A stretch of 64,000 bases of DNA from Bromus sterilis (taxonomy: Eukaryota > Streptophyta > Magnoliopsida > Poales > Poaceae). Each line of letters begins with the position of its first letter. The first letter of the stretch is position 1. The DNA lies in the NCBI GenBank assembly GCA_950022295.1, contig OX465600.1, forward strand, positions 30,293,282 through 30,357,281, written 5' to 3'. Below are positions 44,201-57,385 of this stretch, piece after piece. Both the position numbers and the translations under genes were made by a program. Below the pieces are notes generated by a model that was not told where the DNA came from, ran no database searches, and saw only the letters and a program-made list of their open reading frames with translations.

Positions 44201-44752
44201 ACTCAAGCGGGTCACCTCAGGAGCGCAACCATCATACAATGGAGTCTTCGAGTCTACCTCCAGTTGCTCCAACTTGGCCTCCTCTCTAGAACCAACTCTG
44301 TCGCTAGTCGTCTTCTTGCGAAGAAGGTCTCGAACATGAGGGTCCCGCACGATTGAATTTAGTAGCGATGAAGGATCCGTCATGTCCGCATCTTCTCCGT
44401 CATGTTCGGTCTGATCTTCTCCGCCATTACCATGTGCGGCCTCTTCTCTGCCGTCATTTCCAGCGCCCTCTTCATCTTCGGATCCATTAATCATCTCTTC
44501 ATCCGCTGCCATGGGGTTATTGGTTGCACCGTCGATATCGTCATCATCATCTTCAGTTATCCATCGAGTATAGCCATCCATGAAACCATATCTAAGCAGG
44601 TGCGCCTTCAAACGTCCACCCTTAAAGGGGTCCAGCCAGACGCCTTCTTTGCATTTTCGACAAGGACATAAAATCTCCTTTTCATTTTTTTCAACCATGT
44701 CGTCCACTGCAGATCGCAAGTATCTATCCACCATCCTTCCACAGACCTTCAT
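41269..44752 (-). pseudogene. CACTA TNP2-type transposase, nearly intact (element 2)
   Basis: From MKVCGRMVDRYLRSAVDDMV the frame runs 634 codons. It includes an N-terminal transposase-associated domain with CPCRKCK, an acidic linker, and the TNP2 core ('CINDCIIYRNE', 'MRHPVDGSQWRALN', 'LGVSSDGMNPFGKQNTNHST', 'ILIQGPKQPGNNIN', 'HCLDQMHITKNV'). A one-base loss in a C5 run (42871-42875, G on the coding strand) shifts the frame. The new frame is open through 'KKKEEKYCPPSCFTFNTKE' into the DUF4218-like part (to 41740) and reaches a TGA at 41737-41739. The same frame then continues through a DUF4216-like domain to 41269. So one frameshift and one stop are the only breaks I see. It probably had introns and ran from a promoter near 44760-45350. 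Its role was to cut and join CACTA ends. Confidence 0.85.
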
Positions 44753-45354
44753 GGTCGCCTACGAGTTATACAAACAAAAGATTATAACGACATGCATATG
44801 CATATCAAAGTCATACAAAAATTCGGCATGACCTTCCTAAAAATAGGACATATAGAGTTTGCCCGAAATTCGCCGAAACGGAAGTAAATCGACATTTCGG
44901 CAAAACATAGGCAAACTCTCATATCACACACCCATACACACACACACAAATATTTTCATTGATGCAAAGCACAATTTTTTACTCACATCTCATGCATCCA
45001 CGTACCTAGCTAGCTAGTAATTAATTAAGAGAGAGAGAGAGAAAGTATATACCTTTTGTTAAAATATCACACTTGGGAGAAGCTTGCTCTAGCTAGTGAG
45101 GGAAAGGAGACAAAGGTGAGAAAGAGAGATAGCTAGATGCATTTATGCATGATATGTGGTGGTGGAGGAGGAGCAAATTAGAAGGAAAGAGAGAGATATT
45201 GCATTAATGAAGATGGTGTGTAGTGCATTAATGGAGATGGTGTAATGCATTAATGGAGATGGACAAGAGGTAGGAGAAGGAATGAGGAAGAAGCAAGTGA
45301 GGGAGAGAGAGGAGGGGGGAGGGGATGGTTGGTGGAAAAGGTGGCTGCTGCGCC
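44753..45354 (-). other. 5' region of CACTA element 2
   Basis: AT-rich leader upstream of the transposase, with a short (CA)n at about 44937, a (GA)n at 45021-45041 and near-duplicate 'gcattaatg(g)agatgg' phrases around 45200-45260. It is the likely transposase promoter region. No gene is supported. Confidence 0.5.
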
Positions 45355-45618
45355 TTACCAGTAGCGCCTGTACCGCTACGGCGCTACTGGTAAATATAGT
45401 AGTAGCGGGCTTTCCAGGGGGGCGCTGCTACTAAAACTTGACATCTGGGTTTGGTGGGGACCACCTTTACCAGTAGCGGGTCCTCACATGAGGCGCTACT
45501 GATACAGTCATATCAGTAGCACGCGTCCATGTAGCGCGCTACTGCTAATTAGCAGTAGCGCCTGTCTTTGTGGGGCGCTACTGTTAAGCCTCTACCTATA
45601 AGCTTTTCCCTAGTAGTG
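45355..45618 (-). mobile_element. CACTA element 2, right terminus and subterminal repeats
   Basis: Read on the minus strand it starts CACTACTAGGGAAAAGC at 45618, then inverted modules 'aacagtagcgccc', 'agcagtagcgcgc' and 'ttaccagtagcgcc'. The terminus differs from the 22590 end, so this is a separate family or element. Confidence 0.9.
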
Positions 45619-46397
45619 CAAGCTTAACATGCCAGTCCTATTTGCTTCACGATACTATACAAAAACTAAGGTGAGATCTATTAGGTATCCGCATGATTAA
45701 CCATTAACCATTGTACCAAGTCATCCTCCTTCTCGTTTTGTTCCAATTTCTCGTTTAGTATTCCGGTATCCCTTGTGATCAATTCACAGTGTCTGGCCAG
45801 ACGATGTTGGATGCCGTAATACCGAGAGGGCCCATAGAAGTATCTCTCCATCGTTAGAGGAGCAAATTCCCAACTCGAATCGTTAAGTCCCTTGACACAT
45901 TTTCAGGTGCGAGTGATCAAAGCCGTTATTGCCACGCCTGTTACGGGTGATGTTGGGAAAGTGTCAAAACCCACCCTCCGGTATGAAGTTACGAAACATT
46001 CTTATGGTCATGAAGGACACATGGATATTAACTTTAGATGATTTTACTTATAACATGGAAACGATGTGATCTCAAAGTAAATCATACAATTGGGTCGGTT
46101 CAACACCCTTGTTCTGGCAACAATGTGCTCCCATGTGTTACCGGCATTTCCAATGCCCTATGAATAGGAAAACATGTCATCCATAACACACGGATTAGTC
46201 CTAAAGGCAGACTAAGAACACTTGGTGTTTATACTCCACACCTGCATATGGGTTTTCCTCCGGAGGCAGTTAACATGCTACTTGGCAAACCTCCGCATAA
46301 GCCATTTGCAGTTATAACATAGACATATAAACTTTAATAATGAACCTGGAATTATAATAATACAATTTATTATTGCCTCTAGGGCATAATTCCAACA
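45619..46397 (-). mobile_element. Copia LTR fragment (Angela-like), minus orientation
   Basis: Read on the minus strand it begins TGTTGGAATTATGCCCTAG at 46397, the start of Angela/BARE-type LTRs. It is cut at 45619, exactly at the CACTA end. The following minus-strand polypurine tract gcaagtgggagac shows it is a 3' LTR. Confidence 0.85.
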
Positions 46398-47633
46398 GTC
46401 TCCCACTTGCACTACAGACAATAATCTAGTTGCATGGTTTACTCAGACCAATGGCATTTTGGTCTTCATGCTCGTTTGTGGTATAGACTTCATCACGGAG
46501 CTTAACGCTTTTAGGCTCGTCTCAATCCTGTGTATCTTAATGTACCCCTTCATCTTTATGAAGTATTTGAAGATAGGGCACTATCGTTCAACATGTTTGG
46601 ACTACAGTGAGCTATTAGTTTACTTTGTTTTGATCATGATGCTCATATCAAAATATGGTTTATGCAGATCAAACGTTCGGAACTATGCCAATCACTATGA
46701 TGCTGTTCCTGATCCAAATACCCTCCTATGCAACTTCCAGAGTTGCCATGTTTCACGTCTACGTTGTAGAAATCCCGCTAGATGCCTTAGCTTGAAAAGC
46801 AATTTTCAACATCCTATTTTGCTACTTAGCTATAGACCGAAAAAGGAAAAATATTACAAATCATTATGAAACTTTCTTTCATCTATTTGTAATGAACTCT
46901 TTAGTTTTGCTCATAGAACCTTTCTTCATCTGAGGTACTTCAAGGGAACTAATGTACTATTTAGATTAATTTGGTGCTTGTTGCACTTTCAGGATATTCA
47001 ATACCTTAGTGCTTTATTTTGCTAAAATATTTATTCTCAATCACTCATATGTTATTCACATATATGATTAGAATCGTGCTCCCACTTAATTCCATATCTT
47101 ATATGATTATTGATGAAATAATAACTTTTATAACTTCATCAAAAATTATTACTCCAGCTCTGTGATATTTGCTTCAATTATGGACTGATCTTTGAAGCAT
47201 TCTCACTTTTACTAATATCGTATAGATCATTAAATCCTTTCAGGTTGTATCATGCATACACCCTTTGTTTAATTTTCTCAGAAGAAAAATCCATATGTCA
47301 TACTTCGGAAGTATGTCGCGATTATCAGTAATTTTCCATATGAACATTTGCATCACTACACATATTGTAGTCAACCTTTTGAACTCTATCGAAAAACTTA
47401 TTTTACGATAAGTTGAGCAATATCAATGATTAAGCTATGTTCTATGTTCATATCTATGAAAGTCAAATCCACTCTAATGATCAGGTATCCTTAGGAGGGT
47501 TTTACCAAGTTCTCAACTTGATTTAGATGGATGGCTTTCCTATAGTTTTTATGGTTTTTAAGCCATACAGTGGAGTTAGTGCTCGTCATGGTTTCTTGTA
47601 GTTCACAGGTTTATCACACTATAGAACCACCTT
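46398..47633 (-). mobile_element. Decayed internal domain of that Copia element
   Basis: It begins after the polypurine tract (gtctcccacttgc on the plus strand). The phrase gatgaagtctataccacaaa (minus strand, about 46480) is also present in the 54787-55214 and 61984-62411 internal ends, linking the elements. There are no usable reading frames. The plus-strand open frame at 46459-46869 is antisense. Confidence 0.7.
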
Positions 47634-50416
47634 TGTCGGGACCCGGGGTTAGCGTATGCAAGTCCCGCTACGACATAGTCATATGGAGAGCCGAGAATCG
47701 TACCCACTTGTTTAAGCAGACAAGGCCAAGCACAGAACGTTCTCGGAAAGCATCGTACGTGAGGGGCATCCCATCCAGGCCGGATGATCAACTGAGATGG
47801 GTCCTCATCGTCCGCACACAAGTCTAATGATATGGGTGATGAACTCCCATATTCACAGACAAGTCGCCTCAATCATACTATCGACTATCTCATAACTCTT
47901 ACATAGACTTACTCCAGCCCGATCACTTAGTCGGGGTCTAGGGCGGGCTCAATCATACCACAAAGTGTGCACGAGACGGAGCTCGAGCAATCGCATCGCG
48001 ATGCCCCAAGCTGCGCACATCTAAGGGCCACTTGGTGTATGAAAGACCGCCAGCCAGATCACAACTAAGGTCTCGAAAACCCATACAAAGACATGCATGT
48101 TATAAACATACACGCAACACACATGCCTTGTATGAACAGTAGGTATCATTGCAATTCTCTACAAAGTATACATTTTATTGATAACTCTTACATAGTGCAC
48201 ACAGAGATCACAAGTATGTGATCCAACATTACAACACAAGCGGAAGCAAAGTATGTCTGAGTACAGACAAGTTTAACAAATGTCTTAACAAGCCTTATTT
48301 AAACACAAGCCCTCCACGAGGGAACCTGTCGTCTGACTGGGACTAGACTAGCTTGATCTTCAGCCGTCGAGCTCGATGAAGAAGCCACCTTCGGGGTCAG
48401 TGGTTTCATCTAAAACATAGATTAAGCAAATGTGAGTACAAAGTCGTACTCAGCAAGACTTACATAGGAGCTATACTACTCATGCACATGTATCAAGGTA
48501 AAGGGGAGGTGGAGTTTCACTTGCAGAAGTGCCAGCTTTGACTTGTCTAGTCCTGAACTACGAGTACCAGACTTGAGGTAAGAAGCGTACACGAGTCCAC
48601 TACTTTCACCAACCGATTACACCACTATGGTGCCTTCCTCGACTTCCCCACGAGAAAGCACGCCATAGTACTCACACTTGGTGTGTTTTAGAAGTATCCA
48701 GTTCAAGTTGTCTAATAATCAAGCTAAGCTTTCCAAGCAGTCCTTAACCGCGGACACGGCTATTCGAAAGTTTTGTTAACCCTGCAGGGGTGTACCGCTA
48801 CACACACATGATCATCATTTACCGCCTTTGATCTCGACACCATTCAAGGGGTGCTAACGAGGATGCTCACCACAAATGTTACCTCATAGCCTATCTAGTC
48901 CGAGAAAGCCGCCTACCTGGGTTGGCTACCACTATCGTGAACCCGACCGGTTTACCGAAGTGGACCCAGGTGATGTGTGCGTGGTGCATAAGCCGGTCTC
49001 GGATGAGCCGTTCTCTCACTTAGCAGCCAGGCCACAAACCTACCAGAACTCCGAACTATTGCGACATCTGGACATCGAAAGGGATGAGTTAATAGGTTGA
49101 GAGGGGTCAGTGAGCCCAATGTGTGGTTGTACTCTTCATCTTGGATCACCACACAAGAACTCGGACTTAGGGCGGTGTTCAACGAGACAACCCACCGTGT
49201 ACTCCTACACAGCCTCTCATCGTTCACCTTGTATTAGGGTAGATTCACCAACACTTTTCCACCAACATCATCATGATCACTACCATCCCGACTCACATAA
49301 CAGTAACATCATTGTATCACTGTAAGCATGCAATAAGCAGTAACAATTGCTGGGGCCACATGATATCAATCAACTCCTACATTTGCTAGGATTGTGGTTT
49401 GCTTACTACTGTGACAAAATGATAGATCATGCAAAGGAATGGGTTCATCTAGGCGGTAGAAACGCATCATGGTAATCATCCTAAACAATGCATAAGCGAG
49501 ACATGAGAGGGAAGTGGGATTATATCGACATGGTCAATGGGGGTTTGCTTGCCTTGCTAACGAGGTTCGGGTTTGGGGTCTTCAACGAAGGGGGCAGCCT
49601 CTTGTTCCGGTTCCACCTCTACTCGACAAACAACAAACAAGGTAGCAAAGTAAATACAATGCACAAACACATGATTGAAGGTTGAAACTTGATGTATATG
49701 CTTCTGATGTGTTTGGGCAATTCCATGTAAATGGAGTATATTGCAAATTGAATTGCAAATTCAAACTCCAATTTGAATTCAATTTAGTCAAGTTTCATAT
49801 GACATTGTTTGATCAAGTTGAACCATTTTGAAATGTGTATGGTATGCCTCTGATGTGTAGTTGAAATGTAGTATGTTGCCATGGTCCAAGTTGCAAAAGC
49901 ATTTGAATTTAATTTGAATAAATTCCAATTAAATCAAATGACAAATGCTACTGGTCCCAATTTAAATTCAACTCAAACATGGTTGAAAGTTGGATATTTG
50001 GATAGCTTATTTTCTCCTGATCATTTTTCATATATTATTTGTTAAATTTAGAGTTGATATGAATTTTCTATGAATTTCCAAAGTTTCAGCCTTTTTCTGG
50101 AATTTTTGTAATTTCTCTGATTTCTTTTTATTCTGGAAAATCTTTTATTGCGTCATGCTTGCGCAAGGGTGACGTCAGGGGGGGTCTGACCTGTGGGGCC
50201 GGGGTGTCAGTCACTTGGTTAATTAACCCGGTTAGTTTAAACTAACGGGGGGGGGGGGGGATTAAGGGCCCTGGGCCCACTGTCAGTGGCTGTTAAGGGG
50301 GGGGGGTATTAGCACGGGGGTTAAAGCCTAACCCACCGGCGGCTTGACGCCGATGGCCTGGCCACGGCGGCGCACACGGGGAGGGTGCTCCCGACCACCA
50401 AATCGCACGCCGAGAC
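47634..50416. mobile_element. Gypsy-type LTR sequence (TGTCGGGACC family), truncated
   Basis: It begins TGTCGGGACCCGGGG directly after Copia sequence, a common Gypsy LTR start. It contains the phrase tgagtacaaagtcgtactca followed by gcaagacttacat (about 48430-48465), frequent in such LTRs. It ends where a Copia LTR starts at 50417. Runs of G occur at about 50180, 50246 and 50296. The opposite terminus is not identifiable. Confidence 0.5.
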
Positions 50417-52173
50417 TGTTGAGGTTCGCAGCAGAAAACACAAATTTTTCTAACTAGCGTTCCCATAACCCAAGATCTAGCTAGCCGTATTACCGTAACG
50501 GAAAGTAGTGCGGAAATAACATACCTCGGGGTGTAGTCCGTTGCGCGGGAAACGTTCCCGCAAACGTGGTTGATGTAGCCGATCAAGTTTCATAGCCCCC
50601 TGTCTGTGTTGAGCACCCGGATGGGTGTAGTGCCACACGTGCAACACCTCATAGTACTCGCACACGTACGAGACTCGATGACGACCTCCGTTCTCCGATC
50701 CAGCGAAGGTGGCGGAAGCAGACCTCCGGACGGAGCTTCGGCAGCACGACGGCCTCCGATTCTAGCAGAGAAGCCTCAATTCCACTATAGACTCACACTA
50801 GGGAGTCCACCGTGAAAGAGACAAGGGAGGGGAGAAGACCGGAAAAAACCGATCTCAATTCGGAGTAATATTTATTTTCTCACGAATTTCTGTGTATTAA
50901 ATATGTGCACCCTGGCTATCTATATATAGGCAGAGGGGAGGGAGTCAACCCCTCTCCCTTAGCAATGTGGGACTAAAGTCCCTTGCTAAGGGGAGGTGGC
51001 CGACCAAGGGGGGGGGGGAGGGGGCGCATCCCTCATGGGCCCTAGGGCCCATGGCGCCTCCCCCCTCTTTTCTTTTTCTTTTTTCCCTTTTAATTCCCCT
51101 AATGGGCCTTTTTCTCCACTAAGGCCCATAGCACATATTAATTAGAAATAAAATGATTTTAATTATTAATTCAATTAATTAATAACTAAAACATAATATT
51201 CCATCTCCCGGTGCTCCGGAACACCTTCCGGTTCACTCCGAACTTGTTTCGGTTCAACATGGTACTTCTCCGATATCGTTTCCTTTATTCTCTGGTTGCT
51301 CCGATGGTTCCGAAAAGGTCTCCGATTTCATCGAGCCCTTAAGTGTGTTACCCTACGGCCCGAGAACACTCCAGTCATGACCGAGCAGAGGCTACAGTCA
51401 ATGATCATCAGGGGGACCTGGATGCCCATAATGACCCCTGTGCATTCCGGATATCAAACACCGATTGGACCTTACGCCGTATAGCATTCCCTTTGTCAGC
51501 GATACTGGATTGTTCCGAGATTCGATCAATGACATCCTATGTCTGGTTCAACCTCGTTCTGAACAAATACTTATTCACTCGTTCCCATGATATTCATCCC
51601 CGTGACCTAGTCACACGCTGCGCAGCTTTATGGATGGAATCTCACCGAGTGGTCCCCGAGTATCTATCCATTATATGGATTGACAAATCCCGCTCTTGAA
51701 CAATACTACTCAACATATCTCCACGGAATACCTAAGATACAACCGTTATGACCCGCATATTTCAGTCAGGTGGTGGGATGTAAGTCAAAGCATCCGGGAA
51801 GATAGTGATTATACACGTACTCACGGTCAAAGGAACGGTCTACCACGTTCTGTAATTACAACACTGAACCTTCATAAGATTTTGATCATGCTGTAATGCT
51901 TACTTTGGGTAATGTTCATCACGTCACTTAACCAGTGAGGTGACCTCATAGTCAAGAGACTTAATTGTCCATGATCGCGAAACCACGACCATCATGTTGA
52001 CCATGAACTAGTTATCGATGTAGAGGCTAACTAGGAACTCTGGGGATTTCTATACCACACCTGCATCATTGTTTCACTGACACAGTTCTAGCACGGTATG
52101 AAACTGGTTATGAACTTGCTTAGATATATTGGAATAATCATATATTATTTGCCTCTAGAGCATATATCCAACA
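50417..52173 (-). mobile_element. Copia LTR (Angela-like), minus orientation, complete
   Basis: On the minus strand it starts TGTTGGATATATGCTCTAG (52173) and ends ...gcgaacctcaaca (50417), 1757 bp. A TATA-like ctatatata lies at about 50920 on the minus strand. The polypurine tract (caagtgggagac, minus) beyond 52173 identifies it as a 3' LTR. The left flanking 5 bases are GAGAC. Confidence 0.85.
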
Positions 52174-54786
52174 GTCTCCCACTTGCACTAGAGTGCTAAT
52201 AATCTAGCTGCATTTTTCCGATCATAATTATCTTATCACATAAGTGTTTCATTGATCAAGCATGCTCATGGAAGAGGGTTCGTCAACGAACTGCACCAAT
52301 TCAGATTCGTATGTTTCCTTTGCAACTGGTATAGGTCAAAAGCTCTTTTGACATACCACTCATTATCATATAATGGTTGGATATAAGTTTCGCGGGAGAG
52401 TGAGACTATTATTCCACAGTATCCTCCAATGATCTCTTGGTTCAGTCTTTAGAAGACTTATCCTTAGTCATATATACTGGGAAATACACTCAGCCAGAAG
52501 TCCAGTACTTCTAACGCAAAACTTTTATCCATACGTCTACTTTCTTAAGTAGTATTATGTTTTTGTGCCGTGAATTTTGCTCACGTTTCTTTCATGTCTT
52601 TGGTGATGTCTCTAATTCCATATAGACCCATAATATGGCTCGCAATTGTAATCTTGCATTACATTCAAGTCTATTATCCTTTCTATATTTTAGAGAATAG
52701 TCCTTAGTATTCCTCATATACTGAATGCATGGACTTTATTCAGATTCTGTGTTTTACTCCTAAAGCACATCGGAATATGTTCTTCTTCCAAGAACTTTTG
52801 AGTCATTCTGTTGTTGGATTCACAACGCATGTTATATGGTAGAATCATATGTCAAGAACATATAAGATCACATGTCAAGTACATGGTCCATCTCTATTCT
52901 TCCATCAAGACATTGCTTGTGATATTTAGATTTCATCCATTATATAATTTCTGGCCACAAGAACCTGTTTCTTGTCTAGAAGATTATTCGAACCTTCACT
53001 TCGTTTCATTATCCGTATTTTAATCTACTCATATAGATTTCAACGTGTAATGTGTTGGTATTTCACATAAAAGGAGATTCTTGCAATCTTGTATTTTATT
53101 TGCCTTATGCTCTATATATATCATAATGCACATATGTATATAAGATGATTCTCTATATACACAATCAATGCATATCCATATATATACATATGAGATCATT
53201 CTTCACACATATCAATGCATATATGTTTGAGACAATGATCATGCTCCCACTCAAATATATCCATCATATACTCGTATATTTCAGCTTTCATCAAGTCATT
53301 TTATTGTTTCACTATGTCTTCACACAATGACAATGCTTCCAAAGCTCCCACTCAGAAAATGCCTTCTGCATTCCAAGTTTCCGGGAAGTCTTCAAAGCTC
53401 CCACTCAGTTTCATGAAACTGCAGGCCCACTCAATATTTTGGTCATCACAAAATCACTTCAAATCAAGGTTGAGGATTCCTGTCTTGAGGTACTATAGTC
53501 CATCCTTTTAACGAAGTTACCTTCGTCATGTCCATTGCAATTCTCTTTCTAATCCCAAATTTGACTGAGATGCAATTTCAGGCTATGGCCCATCGTAGTG
53601 TAAATGAAATATTTTATTGATTAAAGCATTCCTACGTTTCCGTAGTCAATCACCATTGAACTTTGGTCATAACCAAATAATGCCTTATGCCCATTACATT
53701 ATTCTCAATAACTCTCCAGTTTGTCGAGAATATGAAATAACCGATTTATTTCACAGGACGTGAGCCATCCTATATGTAACTCAATATTATTTCATTTCTC
53801 CTCGTGTTCTAGGCTACCATCATTCCTTTGTGTCTTCAAGCAATATTATTACCTGTTGTTTTATTAAGAAGACTCATGATTATTGTTCTGTACAGAATGT
53901 ATTCATGATAACCTTCTAAATTCAACAATGGCTTCAACTCATATACCAAGATCAATCATCTTTGGCATATCCTTCCTTATGCAGTGTCATTACAGCGGAA
54001 CATGCTTCCGTTGCAATACTCTGATATTCTGAAGGCAAGGTGCAATACCCCGGTCAAAGTTTCCATTATCTCCCATTGGATCTGTGTCGAGAGACTTTTC
54101 TCGTATTACCAATTGAGCAACACACATTTTGCTATTCGGGGAGAATATGTAATTTCAATTGCTCGTAGTTTTATTACAAAGAAATTCTTTCTTTTAAGAA
54201 ACCTTATAACACCATCAGTTATGGAGCTATCATGTCTCGTTAGATTCAGGATGGTTTCCTATTCATGAAGTGGGTGTTTTAACTTAATGAATTAAACAAT
54301 CTTATTTTACAATAACCATAGTGCTAGGGGAAAGAACGTTTAGACCATACTATGGTTTAGTATGACTACGAATGGTTTAAGTAGTCTAGCACTTTCAACT
54401 TCCATCGTAGTTTGTGGTACAACTTCCACAAGTCTCCCATTATGTCAATATCAATACTTATCACTTCGGATCGTAGCGTAGTGATATGTATCCTTGTATT
54501 CTCACTTCTCACTGTGATTCCCGAATCTCAGTTTTATGATCTCAATTGAATACAACTTTCAATTAATCATATGAAGCTTTAATGATAACTCACATGCCCA
54601 TTCTACATCATTTATGTATAATGATTGGCACAAGTTCTACTTGCTAGAACCTTGTCATGGTTATATTTATTGCAGAGGTTCATAGTTCGTGTATCTAATC
54701 CATCTCATGCAATCAAGTTATGATTTTCATTCGATAATGAACTCACAAGTTAAACAGATTATACATTTAATGAATTCATCAGTTTG
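52174..54786 (-). mobile_element. Decayed internal domain of the 50417-52173 Copia element
   Basis: It is AT-rich and begins gtctcccacttgcactagag (polypurine tract on the opposite strand). No reading frame of size is preserved. It ends abruptly at about 54786 against plus-oriented Copia sequence, so the element is truncated. Confidence 0.65.
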
Positions 54787-55214
54787 GGTGGCACAGTATG
54801 GAGGAACTGTGTTAAGTTAGATACTGTGGCGAATTCTATAACAGAGGCTAAGTATATTGTTGCTTAAAGAAGTAACAAGGGAGGGTATTTTGAATCATCA
54901 GTTCATTTATGAACATGGTATGGTTTCCTAGATGCTTGAAGCTCATGGAACATTGACGAATGATTTCATGACTTATTCTAAAGGAACCAAGGTCCTGCCA
55001 AATGATTAAAACATATACAAAGCTAAACTGATAAAATTAGTGAATTTTATGATAGCGTGAAAACGCGAAAATATGCAAGATACAAACGGGTCTGGAACGT
55101 CAGATCCGATGATGAAGTCTATACCACAAATGAAGCATGTATTACACCGGTATGCCATAGGTGTAAAGTGCTCAAGCACTGATAATATTATTGACTCTAG
55201 TGCAAGTGGGAGAC
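54787..55214 (+). mobile_element. Copia internal 3' end, duplicate of 61984-62411
   Basis: 428 bp nearly identical to 61984-62411 (a handful of substitutions). It includes a broken RNase H tail ('ANSITEAKYIVA') and the polypurine tract caagtgggagac immediately before the LTR at 55215. Upstream of 54787 the two regions do not match. Confidence 0.9.
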
Positions 55215-57366
55215 TGTTGTAAATATGCCCTAGAGGCAATAATAAAATGTTATTATATATATTTCCACGTTCATAATTAATGTTTATATTTTTGTGCTAT
55301 AATTGCAATGACCCTGACTATGAGATTCAGAAGAAAACTCACTTGCATGTGTGGAAATGTAAACACCAAGAGTTCCTGGTTTAGCCTCTAAGACCAGCTC
55401 ATGTGCTAACTGATGATTACGTTTTCTTAATCATGGACATTGTTCTTGTAACAAGGATGTCAGTAGCAATGGGAACATATTGTTAGCAGAACAATGATGT
55501 TGAACCGACCCCAGTATTGAATGATATACTTAGAGATCACATCGTAACAACGTTATAAGTCATATCATGAAATGTTATCATATACGTAATTCCTTAGACC
55601 ATGAGAGTATCAAGTTACTTCACACAGGAATACATGCTTTGGTTCTTAGATGAATCCTCCCGTAAATGGGAAGTAGTAAAATAAGTTCTGGGTATGTCAG
55701 ATGGTGTGGCTAGTGACTGTGATAGTTCAAGAATGGGATTTGCTCCTTCATGATGAAGAGATATTGACTTTGGGCCCACTCGGTATGACGGTATCCATTA
55801 TAGTCTGGCCAGACGCATTGTGATTCAGTCACGGGGATACCGGAATACGATAACGAGAAAATGGACAAACGAGCAAATAGGATAACGAGTGGCTTGTGTT
55901 CAAGAAGTTGTTACACATGGGTGCCAAATTTCTCTCCTCTAACTTTTTCATATATCACGAAGCAAAGGGAATGGTACATGAAATAAACATAATGGTTCAC
56001 TCGAAGTTTCTTCGTGTATGTGTGGGAGTCAACATGGGTGTCCATGGCTCCGCTGTTGATTATTGGCTATTGACAAAAGGCTGTTGACCTATGTCCAGAA
56101 GATGTTCTGAGTCATGTCCGCATTATACCGAACCTATTGGGTCACACACTTAACGAGCAGTAGTCTGTTAGAATGCTGGAATGGTAGAAGGTCTAGTGGA
56201 AGCAAAGCAGAATAGTTCATACGAGTACCGGAAGTAGTTTCGGAGATTTATGGAATTGTTCATAAGGGCACCAGAAGTAGTTCTGGGTATTTAAGGACAT
56301 GTTCAGATCACTCTGGAGTAGTCCCAGGTGGTTCCGAATCATATGAGAACGGTACTGGGGAAGTCCTGGATCAACCGGAATAGTTTCTGGATAATCGCTG
56401 GGCGTCCTGACAACCTTCGTGGTCATCGGGTGGCTTAAACTGTAACTCGGATGGTCTTGGAAACTATCCGGATGGCTCAGGAACGTCCGAGAACGGTTCC
56501 GGAAGGTCTTGGAAGTGCTCCAGAAGTGTCCGGAATGTCCCGAAACGGTCCCGATATGTCCCGGAAGGTCCTGGAAGCTTCTAGAAGGTCATGGAAGGTT
56601 CCGGGCAGTACCACCCACTCCCCTGCGCCCCTAGCCTTGGGGGGCAAGCCACCTAGGCTGTCCAAGTCGGCCATGGGGTGGGGGGGGCGCCATAAGGGAG
56701 CAATCCTACTCCAAGTAGGATTGCAATCGACTTTGGAGTAGGATTCCCCGGTGGGAAGGACTCCCTTTGGGAGTAGGAGTCCCATAGGGACTCCACACCT
56801 CCCTTGGCCGGCCAAGGGGCCTCTTGGCCACCTATATAATGTGGGGGAGGGGTGGGGGGCGTAGCACAAGTTGTCCCCAAGGCCTATGCGCCACCCTCCC
56901 TCCTCTAAACCCCGTTGCTCCACTTTTAGACCCCGGCCGTTTAGACGCTGTTCTAGATCGGAATCCGTTAGGGTTTTCTCCCTCTAGTTTTCTCGGTGGC
57001 GTTCTTCTCTGGACGGCGGAGCGCTGCTGGATTGCTGCTACGGAACGTGTGGATACTAATAGAGGGATCACATCTTTGGTCCTTCTCCGAGGAGCTTCTT
57101 CTTCCTCGGAGATCTTGTTCGAGGGACTTGATCGAGGGACTTGTGCGTGGGACGGATCGAGGTGCTTCTTCTTCCTCAGTGATCTTGATCGAGGGACTGT
57201 TTGTGGGATGATCCGCAATATCTACTTCAACGAGCTATACCAACTCTACTTCCTCTACATCGGTTGGTGAGCCATGACCTAAAACCTTGTATGCAATCTT
57301 CTTGGATGATCTTGGGTTCTTGATTCGTAGTCCGAATTTTTTTGTTTTCTACTACGTTTCCCAACA
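55215..57366 (+). mobile_element. Copia LTR, plus orientation, shared by two internal domains
   Basis: 2152 bp from TGTTGTAAATATGCCC to ctacgtttcccaaca. A CTATATAA box at 56832-56839 is the likely promoter. It is preceded by a polypurine tract (3' LTR context) and followed by a primer-binding site (5' LTR context). The stretch 56450-56620 is built of imperfect ggaaggtcc(t)/ccggaa repeats. Open frames at 56477-57270 on both strands are within LTR DNA and not genes. Confidence 0.9.
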
Positions 57367-57367
57367 G

Positions 57368-57385
57368 TGGTATCAGAGCGATCCT
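57368..57385 (+). promoter_or_regulatory. Primer-binding site, initiator tRNA-Met
   Basis: TGGTATCAGAGC, one base after the LTR, is the complement of the 3' end of plant initiator tRNA-Met and is standard for BARE/Angela Copia elements. Confidence 0.9.

Noticed and set aside
41888..44671. Many plus-strand frames of 60-130 codons
   Set aside because: Antisense to the TNP2 transposase.
46459..46869. 136-codon plus-strand frame resembling a membrane protein
   Set aside because: Antisense to a Copia internal domain. Hydrophobicity comes from AT-rich DNA.
55006..55239. 77-codon minus-strand frame repeated at 62170-62436
   Set aside because: Present twice only because the Copia internal end is duplicated. 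Antisense to the RNase H remnant.
56477..57270. Two 148-codon frames and others in the Copia LTR
   Set aside because: They lie within the LTR, and the part covered by the second LTR copy is not preserved in frame because of the 10-bp difference.
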